NCBI GenBank assembly: GCA_007124075.1
Contig: SLFV01000302.1
Coordinates: 1-5,557, forward strand
Direction: 5' to 3'
Length of the DNA: 5,557 bases
Source of the DNA: Roseimaritima sp.
GTDB lineage: Bacteria > Planctomycetota > Planctomycetia > Pirellulales > Pirellulaceae
The notes below the pieces were generated by a model that saw nothing but the letters and a program-made list of their open reading frames with translations, had not been told where the DNA came from and did no database searches. A program made the position numbers and the translations under genes. Positions within the stretch are counted from its first letter, which is position 1. Each line of letters starts with the position of its first letter. Below, one piece after another: positions 1-5,557 of the stretch.

Positions 1-690
1 CTGGTTTACCTGACCGTCGGTTTCCAAGAAGTTGTGATGGATGGTGCCTTGCGACCACGAAACGAATTCAAAATCCAGACTGCCCGCGTTGTGTCCGCCC
101 ACGTTCACCAACTGCTCGTCGCCCACCGTATGGCAACGGTAACAGTTTTGCGCGATCAGATACAGATTGTTTGGATTCCGCATTCCGGCAGCAATGCTTT
201 GCCGCAATCGCTGCTCACGATGCTCCCGCGTCTCCGTCTGCTTACTTGCCAGCGGGCCACCATAATCGTGGTGAATGTCCAGCCAATCCGCGGCACCACC
301 ATGACATGATTCACAGGAGATTCCCGCGATCGCGCTGATGTGACCATCGGTCGGATCGGCCTGCTGTGTGTAATGGCAGGCGACGCACCGACCGTCATAT
401 TTGATCGACTGGATATTCAGGCGGTCGGCGATCTGGCGTGCCTCAGGCCGGCGATGCAAGGCCTCGAACGTCTGCGCATGCGGAGTGTTCCGCCAAACCT
501 GCACCTCAGATGCATGGCACTTCACGCAACGATCGGTGCCGACCACCAGATGCGGGTCGACGGGCTTTGCCTCAGTTTCGGGGGGGGCGGTTGCGCGATC
601 GGGCTGCCGATCCAAAGCCATCGCGGTCGTCATTCCCCCAACACCAACAACTATGAAGGCAATATAGCGAAGCGTACGACGATGATTCAT
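1..690 (-). CDS. Multiheme cytochrome c, c554-like (partial, C-terminus beyond left edge)
   Basis: The reading frame is open from the ATG at 690 to the window's left edge, giving 230 residues with no stop. The N-terminus is a Sec-type signal peptide: basic residues NHRRTLRY, a hydrophobic stretch at about 10-25, and a likely cleavage near AMA (23-25). A Pro/Ala-rich linker follows. Four c-type haem attachment sites are visible: CVKCH (55-59), CVACH (102-106), CESCH (126-130) and CYRCH (183-187). The spacing after the first site, with W66 and the P-H pair at 70-71, resembles the cytochrome c554 domain; extra histidines (140-141, 200, 218-219) are possible axial ligands. The protein should be exported and act in electron transfer; partners and redox role are unknown. 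An in-frame stop at 766-768 bounds the start. A GTG at 696 is the only near alternative, and neither has a clear Shine-Dalgarno sequence. The family call is firm for multiheme cytochrome and moderate for c554-like. Confidence 0.88.
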   Translation of the reverse strand, partial: MNHRRTLRYIAFIVVGVGGMTTAMALDRQPDRATAPPETEAKPVDPHLVVGTDRCVKCHASEVQVWRNTPHAQTFEALHRRPEARQIADRLNIQSIKYDGRCVACHYTQQADPTDGHISAIAGISCESCHGGAADWLDIHHDYGGPLASKQTETREHREQRLRQSIAAGMRNPNNLYLIAQNCYRCHTVGDEQLVNVGGHNAGSLDFEFVSWSQGTIHHNFLETDGQVNQ

Positions 691-1155
691 GATCACGCAG
701 ACAAAGCGAGTAAACAAGGACGGGAACGTAGTAAGCCGAGAAGGAATGAACTTGCATGGAAAACGTCACCACTCTCCGGCAGCCGAGCTAAAAAGGACCG
801 TTGCAGATGGGACGTTGTTAACGCGGTTGGGTGACCGGCGATAGCGGCGAAATCAACCGTCCGGGCCGACCCCTTGGATACTATAGGTCACTGTTTCACA
901 GGTGGAGATATTATCAACGAGCCCCCCATCCAGTAAGATAAAGAAAGGAACTTGGTTGCCCGGCGCGCCGACGATTGACATTGCCGGTATCCTGCCCACG
1001 GTGACCAGATCTTTCCTGCTTTTGCCGTTTGCAGCGGATCGGGCAGCGAAGGGCAAAACTGACCATCATTGCACCCGTGTCGCTGACGGATTGGCTTCCC
1101 GATTGGTCAGGTTTCCACGATACGACCTTCACAGATTTCGATTGCTCAGTTGCCA
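691..1155. other. Divergent intergenic region without a supported gene
   Basis: About 465 bases separate the divergent cytochrome and zinc-ribbon/TPR genes, so promoters for both must lie here or nearby. I could not identify a convincing -35/-10 pair. Short open frames exist on both strands, for example 853-1056 on the minus strand, but none shows a recognisable domain or ribosome binding site. A perfect 10-bp palindrome CGGCGCGCCG is at 961-970; it is short and of uncertain meaning. A decayed gene or an unrecognised small gene cannot be excluded. Confidence 0.5.
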
Positions 1156-2229
1156 ATGGAATTCGCAAGCCAACCCGCCTCGTTGCCGCTTCCATTTAGC
1201 TATCGTCCGCTTGACAACGAGGGAACCCCGACTTCGTTTTTCCGTAAAAGCGGTATGCTGACCGAGGCGTGTTTAACGCTGGACCGTACTGAAATTGCTT
1301 TGACCGATATTCAGTCGATGTCGCGTCGTGACGACCATGTCCAGGTACTGGTCTGGACCGAAGATGGTGACGATTCCCGCACGTTGCTACCGTTTCCACT
1401 GAAAATCTATGGCCGCGCCGATTTGGTGAAGCGTCAATTGAACTGGATGCTCAGCCGAAGGCGCGCCGATCGGCATCGAGAATTACTGGAAAGCCAGGGG
1501 TTAGGCGATCATTTTCGCGGCGTGGTCTGCCCGTCGTGTCAAGCGATGATCGATTTAAGCTCGTTCGAATCGACGCCGCAGGTTTACTGCGAATATTGTG
1601 ATACGGTCAGCACGCTACAGGGTGCGGAGAGGTTGCACTATGAGGCGAACTATCGCCTTTGCGACTGCTGCGAAATGTTTAGTAGCCCCAGGAAATTTAC
1701 AACCGTTTACTTCTATTACTTGATCATCTTTTACGGCTGGCACAGCAGTCATTCGCATCGCTGTCCGGGTTGCATGCGTGGCGAAGCATGGAAGATGTTA
1801 GCGGGCAATTTGGTGTTTATGCTGGGGGTTCCGATGGCTTGCTATCAATTGATACGAGCTTACAGCAGTGACCGTATCGCAGGACCGTTTCGCGGGTTGC
1901 ATGCGGGGAATCTGGCGGTACGCCGTGGTCAATTGCGGAAGGCGCTCCCGATTTACGAGCAGATTTTGGAACGCGTCAACGTGTCGGCAGGATTGCACTA
2001 CAACCTAGCGTACAGCCTGTTGCAAGCCGGACAATTGGAACAGGCCGTCCAAGCAGCAGAGCTGTCGCTGGCGGATTGTTCCAACTACACCCCCAGTTGC
2101 AGCCTGCTGGTCTACCTGTACACACAGATGGGGCGAGATGACCAGGCCGAAGCCTTGCGACGCCGGTGGGGATCCGCGTCGCTGACGGAACCGTACGGTC
2201 GGCAAGCGGTTGACGAAACGATCAATTAG
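1156..2229 (+). CDS. Zinc-ribbon and TPR-repeat protein with PH-like N-terminus, unknown function
   Basis: I do not recognise a named family for this 357-residue protein. Residues 35-103 look like a small beta-rich PH-like fold ending in a helix, an inference from the hydrophobic pattern around TEIALTDIQS. A first zinc ribbon is formed by CPSC (125-128) and CEYC (145-148). A second pair is CDCC (169-172) and CPGC (203-206), flanking a hydrophobic aromatic stretch (184-195) and a His-rich HSSHSH. Residues 215-233 are hydrophobic enough for a membrane helix. The C-terminus has three TPR-like helical pairs at about 245-272, 279-310 and 313-339, suggesting a protein-binding scaffold. No signal peptide is visible, so it is likely cytoplasmic or membrane-anchored. 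I chose the ATG at 1156; a TTG two codons upstream (1150) is possible, and neither has a clear Shine-Dalgarno sequence. The gene is divergent from the cytochrome and upstream of, but probably not co-transcribed with, the glucosidase. Confidence 0.8.
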   Translation: MEFASQPASLPLPFSYRPLDNEGTPTSFFRKSGMLTEACLTLDRTEIALTDIQSMSRRDDHVQVLVWTEDGDDSRTLLPFPLKIYGRADLVKRQLNWMLSRRRADRHRELLESQGLGDHFRGVVCPSCQAMIDLSSFESTPQVYCEYCDTVSTLQGAERLHYEANYRLCDCCEMFSSPRKFTTVYFYYLIIFYGWHSSHSHRCPGCMRGEAWKMLAGNLVFMLGVPMACYQLIRAYSSDRIAGPFRGLHAGNLAVRRGQLRKALPIYEQILERVNVSAGLHYNLAYSLLQAGQLEQAVQAAELSLADCSNYTPSCSLLVYLYTQMGRDDQAEALRRRWGSASLTEPYGRQAVDETIN

Positions 2230-2277
2230 ACCCACGATTGGTTGTGCTGCGGTGCGGAGACTTCCGGGGTTGGATCT

Positions 2278-2322
2278 ACCCCTTTCCTGCGGACGCTTGC
2301 AACGTCCGAAGGCAGGTGGGGT
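2278..2322 (+). terminator. Imperfect hairpin, possible terminator or intergenic palindrome
   Basis: A 45-base inverted repeat lies 48 bases after the TPR gene's stop. Its stem is built from ACCCC/GGGGT (2278-2282 with 2318-2322), CCTG/CAGG (2286-2289 with 2313-2316) and CGGACG/CGTCCG (2290-2295 with 2303-2308), with a seven-base loop CTTGCAA. A TTT/T internal loop and an AAGG bulge interrupt it. Only a short T-run follows, so it is not a textbook intrinsic terminator. It could instead be a dispersed palindromic repeat or a leader structure of the glucosidase gene, which starts 60 bases downstream. Confidence 0.5.
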
Positions 2323-2381
2323 TTATCGAAACAACGGGGCCGCAGTATTCCGTTAGCTAGAAGTCCCAGGCCGCCAACGTG

Positions 2382-5063
2382 ATGAAAGACAGCATGGAAA
2401 AGCAGCGATTAGAGGAAAGTAAGCAGCGAACCGGCAATTGGCAACGCTGGGGCCCATACCTTGCCGAGCGTCAATGGGGCACCGTCCGCGAGGACTACTC
2501 CGCCGACGGGAACAGTTGGGCGTACTTCCCCCACGATCATGCTCGCAGCCGCACCTACCGCTGGGGCGAGGATGGGTTGTTGGGGATTTGCGACCGGCAA
2601 GCCCGCTTGTGCTTTGCGATCGCGTTATGGAACGAAAAGGATCCTATCCTGAAGGAGAGGCTGTTTGGACTAACAGGTCCCGAGGGGAATCATGGCGAGG
2701 ACGTCAAGGAATGCTACTACTACCTGGACAGTTCGCCAACCCACAGCTTCATGCGGGCGTTGTACAAGTATCCTCAGCGTGCTTTTCCTTACGAAGAATT
2801 GACGGATGTCAATCACCAACGCAGCCGGCAGGAGGGGGAGTACGAATTAACGGACACCCAGGCGTTTGCGGACAATCGTTACTTTGACGTCCAGACGGAC
2901 TACGCCAAAGCGTCACCCGATGACATCTTGGTACGGATTCGCATTACCAATCGAGGGCCTCGAGAGAGTCGGTTGCACGTGTTGCCAACACTCTGGTTCC
3001 GGAATACTTGGACCTGGGAATGTAGCGACGAAGGCTGCACCCTGCCGCCCCGCATGTGGTTGGCCGACAACGTCGTGCAGACCGATCATGAAACCTTGGG
3101 ACGTTATCAGTTTTTTGCCGACCAGGTCGACCAAGAAATCGATGCGACCTGGCTGTTTACGCACAACGAAACCAATACGGTACGGCATCCCGATCAACCA
3201 GGGCGAGAACAATACAATAAAGACGCATTTGACCGGTTCGTTGTACAAGGGCAAAACGATGCGGTGAATCCACAGCAGACCGGTTCAAAGGTGGCAGCAC
3301 ACTATGAACTGACGTTTCAACCGGGGCAGGCCCGGGAGATCCGTTGCCGATTGGTTGATTTAGGGACCGCCGCCGCATGGCAGGGGGAGCCGTTTGATGA
3401 AGGGTTTGCCACAACCTTTGCGGCGCGTCAAGCGGAATGCGATGAGTTCTACCAGCAGATCATTCCGCAATCATTAAACCGCGACCAGCAGCAAGTCATG
3501 CGGCAGGCCTACGCGGGGTTGTTGTGGACCAAACAGTTTTATCACTACATCGTCGACACTTGGTTGCAGGGCGATCCGGTCGGCCCAGCGGCACTGCCGC
3601 ATCGTGGCGACATTCGCAACGGTGAGTGGCGTCATTTGTTCAATCGGGATATTTTGTCGATGCCCGACAAATGGGAATATCCGTGGTACGCCGCGTGGGA
3701 CAGTGCGTTTCACATGTTGCCCTTTGCGCGTTTGGATTCGCATTTTGCCAAGGAACAGTTGCTGCTGTTTTTGCGCGAATGGTACATGCATCCCAACGGG
3801 CAAATCCCGGCTTACGAATGGCATTTCAGCGATGTCAATCCCCCGGTGCATGCCTGGGGTGTGTGGGAGGTGTATCAATTAAGTGGGCCGCCGGGGGAGC
3901 GTGACAAGTTGTTCCTGTCGCGCGCTTTCCAAAAACTGATCATAAATTTCACGTGGTGGGTCAACCGCAAGGATCCGCGCGGACGGAATATCTTTGCGGG
4001 CGGATTTTTGGGCCTGGACAACATCGGCATTTTTGATCGCAGCAAGCCCCTGCCCAGCGGGTTTTTGGAGCAGGCCGATGGGACGGCATGGATGGTCTTT
4101 TACTGTCGCGTGATGTTGCGAATGGCATTGGAACTGGCCGACGGAAATCCGGCATACGGCGACATGGCCAGCAAGTTCTTTGAACATTACATTGCCATCG
4201 CCGAAGCCATGAACAGCATGGATGGCAGTGGCTTGTGGGATCCTGAGGATGGGTTTTACTACGACCATTTGTATCAGGAAGGTCAGGGTAAGGGGATTCC
4301 CATGCGAATTCGATCGCTGGTGGGGTTGATCCCGTTGCTGTCCGCCGTGGTCTTGGATGACGACGAGATCAAAAAATTGCCGGGATTTAAAAAACGCATG
4401 GATTGGTTCCTGAAGCATCGTTCGCCATCTGCGCAACACATGACGTATCTGGAGTACGAAACCGATTGCGATCATACTCCCAACAAACGCTTGTTGGCGA
4501 TTCCGTCTCAGGATCGTTTCCGCAGGTTGCTTTCCGTCATGTTGGACGAAAACGAATTTTTGTCGCCGTTTGGAATCCGCAGTTTGTCGGCCGCGCATCG
4601 GGACCAACCGTTTGTGTTTGAATTGGGGGGGCAAGTGGAGGAGGTTCGGTATGTTCCCGGTGAAAGTGATTCGTGGATGTTTGGCGGCAATAGCAATTGG
4701 CGAGGTCCCATCTGGTTTCCCATCAATTACCTGTTGATCGAATCGCTCCGGCGCTACCATTCGTTTTACGGTCCTGATTATCGAGTCGAATGTCCTACCA
4801 ACAGTGGCAAGATGCTGAACCTGGAGGAGGTTGCCCTGGACCTGGAGCGACGATTGATCAAATTGTTTGAACAGACGCCCTCCGGACGCCCGGCGCACGG
4901 GGGGCAGTCGGCCTACCATCAGGATCCGCACTGGAAGGACTTGATCCTGTTTTACGAATATTTTCACGGCGACACGGGGGCGGGTCTGGGTGCCAGTCAC
5001 CAAACCGGCTGGACCTCGCTTGTCGCAACGATGTTGGAACACCAAGGCAGGCGGATGCCGTAG
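2382..5063 (+). CDS. GH63/MGH1-like glucosidase
   Basis: This 893-residue protein belongs to the large bacterial glucosidase group with an MGH1-like/GH63 catalytic domain; members are usually about 880-900 residues, so it looks full length. The N-terminal half (about 1-370) carries the group's signature blocks: GPYLAERQWGTVREDYS (24-40), PHDHARSR..RWGEDG (50-65) and NHGEDVKE (103-110), probably a beta-sandwich domain. The C-terminal half should be an (alpha/alpha)6 barrel, with WDSAFH (439-444), EQADGTAWM (563-571), NWRGPIW (772-778) and EYFHGDTG (859-866). By analogy with E. coli YgjK (acid Asp501, base Glu727), D566 is the likely general acid and E859 the likely base; this mapping is my inference. 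GH63 enzymes invert alpha-glucosidic linkages, but the substrate here is unknown. No signal peptide is visible, so it should act in the cytoplasm on internal sugars or compatible solutes. I chose ATG 2382; GTG 2379 and ATG 2394 are alternatives. The reading frame is intact. Confidence 0.93.
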   Translation: MKDSMEKQRLEESKQRTGNWQRWGPYLAERQWGTVREDYSADGNSWAYFPHDHARSRTYRWGEDGLLGICDRQARLCFAIALWNEKDPILKERLFGLTGPEGNHGEDVKECYYYLDSSPTHSFMRALYKYPQRAFPYEELTDVNHQRSRQEGEYELTDTQAFADNRYFDVQTDYAKASPDDILVRIRITNRGPRESRLHVLPTLWFRNTWTWECSDEGCTLPPRMWLADNVVQTDHETLGRYQFFADQVDQEIDATWLFTHNETNTVRHPDQPGREQYNKDAFDRFVVQGQNDAVNPQQTGSKVAAHYELTFQPGQAREIRCRLVDLGTAAAWQGEPFDEGFATTFAARQAECDEFYQQIIPQSLNRDQQQVMRQAYAGLLWTKQFYHYIVDTWLQGDPVGPAALPHRGDIRNGEWRHLFNRDILSMPDKWEYPWYAAWDSAFHMLPFARLDSHFAKEQLLLFLREWYMHPNGQIPAYEWHFSDVNPPVHAWGVWEVYQLSGPPGERDKLFLSRAFQKLIINFTWWVNRKDPRGRNIFAGGFLGLDNIGIFDRSKPLPSGFLEQADGTAWMVFYCRVMLRMALELADGNPAYGDMASKFFEHYIAIAEAMNSMDGSGLWDPEDGFYYDHLYQEGQGKGIPMRIRSLVGLIPLLSAVVLDDDEIKKLPGFKKRMDWFLKHRSPSAQHMTYLEYETDCDHTPNKRLLAIPSQDRFRRLLSVMLDENEFLSPFGIRSLSAAHRDQPFVFELGGQVEEVRYVPGESDSWMFGGNSNWRGPIWFPINYLLIESLRRYHSFYGPDYRVECPTNSGKMLNLEEVALDLERRLIKLFEQTPSGRPAHGGQSAYHQDPHWKDLILFYEYFHGDTGAGLGASHQTGWTSLVATMLEHQGRRMP

Positions 5064-5191
5064 GCGGAGCGGGTCAGAGCCAACGGCCGGACTAGGAAAA
5101 CACTGGACCGTTGCGCCGGAAACGAAGGAACGGAGATGGGGCTGGAGTGATTAATGGAAAATTAGGGTTTCGTGATCCGTTTCCAGTTTTC

Positions 5192-5219
5192 AAGACTCAA
5201 GACTCAGGACTCAAGACTG
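5192..5219. repeat. Four-copy 7-bp tandem repeat
   Basis: Four contiguous heptamers read AAGACTC, AAGACTC, AGGACTC and AAGACTG, so copies 3 and 4 each differ from the consensus by one base. The array sits in the 175-bp gap between the convergent glucosidase and Rpn-like genes and does not overlap either coding region. It may be a simple replication-slippage repeat; no function can be read from it. Confidence 0.85.
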
Positions 5220-5238
5220 ACCACTATCCTCTCATCCT

Positions 5239-5557
5239 TCATCCCCCGCCATCTCTCGGCTGGCTTAGTTGGCTTTGCAGGTCGTCCCGCTGCTGAGTTA
5301 ACTTATCCAGTGGAACGCCTGCTAGCTCTTCGCGACCCGTTTCTGCTTGGCCTAACATCCGCTGTAGCAGTTGGATTTGACCGACCAGTAAACCCTGCTC
5401 AATTCCCCGCTCAATTCCTTGCTCGATTCCTTGCTCAATTCCTCGTGCGATGGCGCGGCGTTCGATGGAGGTTACGTAGGGCATGTGGTTCTCTTGTTCG
5501 ATTTTCATCAGTTCGTGCTCAAATTGTAGGGCCAGGTCTTCGGGTAAGTCCATCATC
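5239..5557 (-). CDS. Rpn-like PD-(D/E)XK nuclease/putative transposase family protein (C-terminal part)
   Basis: The frame ends at the TGA at 5239-5241 and is open to the right edge. A methionine codon sits at 5556, but it is probably internal, because the visible 105 residues match only the C-terminal tail of the Rpn/YhgA-like family. Hallmarks are the acidic LPEDLALQFEHEL segment (4-16 from that Met), the block MPYVTSIER (25-33), then G-I-E-Q/R tetrapeptide repeats (39-54) and a Gln/Leu-rich helical tail. In full-length relatives a PD-(D/E)XK nuclease domain precedes this part; it would lie outside the window, so I cannot say whether this copy is active. E. coli Rpn proteins promote RecA-independent recombination, and such genes are often multicopy in planctomycetes and cyanobacteria. 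It is convergent with the glucosidase. The family call rests on motif recall and is moderately strong. Confidence 0.72.
   Translation of the reverse strand, partial: MMDLPEDLALQFEHELMKIEQENHMPYVTSIERRAIARGIEQGIEQGIERGIEQGLLVGQIQLLQRMLGQAETGREELAGVPLDKLTQQRDDLQSQLSQPRDGGG
5395..5442 (-). repeat. 12-bp coding tandem repeat (G-I-E-Q) in Rpn-like gene
   Basis: Four consecutive 12-base units (5395-5406, 5407-5418, 5419-5430, 5431-5442) share the plus-strand core GCTC[A/G]ATTCC. On the minus strand they encode GIEQ, GIEQ, GIER and GIEQ. A degenerate fifth unit may be present at 5443-5454 (AIAR). Because the unit is a multiple of three, copy-number change by slippage would keep the reading frame and only lengthen or shorten a helical linker. 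Confidence 0.9.

Noticed and set aside
340..834. 164-codon plus-strand frame overlapping the cytochrome gene
   Set aside because: It is antisense to a frame with a signal peptide and four CxxCH motifs, and its translation resembles no protein family.
975..980. TTGACA hexamer as a -35 box for the TPR gene
   Set aside because: No acceptable -10 hexamer is found at 16-18 bases downstream, and the site is about 175 bases from the start codon.
902..1261. 119-codon plus-strand frame running into the TPR gene
   Set aside because: It overlaps the start of the better supported TPR gene in another phase and shows no domain or ribosome binding site.
3879..5045. 388-codon open frame on the minus strand inside the glucosidase gene
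   Set aside because: It lies wholly antisense to a well-recognised, motif-rich gene and its translation shows no domain; long antisense frames are common opposite GC-rich coding sequence.
5081..5113. CAACGG/CCGTTG inverted repeat after the glucosidase stop as a terminator
   Set aside because: The stem is only six base pairs with a 21-base loop and no T-run, so it is not distinguishable from chance.
5111..5296. 61-codon plus-strand frame downstream of the glucosidase
   Set aside because: It spans the tandem repeat and overlaps the end of the Rpn-like gene antisense; no protein features are visible.

Overview
The window looks like a chromosomal segment from a Planctomycetota-type bacterium (Rhodopirellula/Pirellula-like). 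This is an inference from gene content and style: a multiheme c-type cytochrome of the c554 kind, a zinc-ribbon/TPR protein, a large GH63-like glucosidase, an Rpn-type protein with G-I-E-Q repeats, moderate to high GC, weak or absent Shine-Dalgarno sequences and loosely packed genes. No rRNA, tRNA, CRISPR array or insertion sequence was found.

Layout. Positions 1-690 on the minus strand carry the N-terminal 230 residues of a secreted multiheme cytochrome c that runs off the left edge. It has a signal peptide and four CxxCH haem sites. Positions 691-1155 form a divergent intergenic stretch with no gene I can support. Positions 1156-2229 (+) encode a 357-residue protein with a PH-like N-terminus, two CxxC...CxxC zinc-ribbon pairs, hydrophobic segments and three C-terminal TPR-like repeats. 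A strong imperfect hairpin lies at 2278-2322 in the 152-bp gap that follows. Positions 2382-5063 (+) encode an intact 893-residue cytosolic GH63/MGH1-like glucosidase, the best recognised gene here. The 175-bp convergent gap after it holds a four-copy 7-bp tandem repeat. Positions 5239-5557 (-) are the C-terminal part of an Rpn-like (PD-(D/E)XK nuclease/putative transposase) protein that runs off the right edge.

How the genes relate. I see no convincing single pathway. The cytochrome is divergent from the TPR gene. The TPR gene and the glucosidase share a strand but are separated by a hairpin that looks like a transcriptional boundary. The Rpn-like gene is convergent with the glucosidase. The most reportable items are the unusual architecture of the zinc-ribbon/TPR protein, the glucosidase of unassigned substrate, the hairpin and the two short tandem repeats. 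I found no clear evidence of a new multi-gene system.
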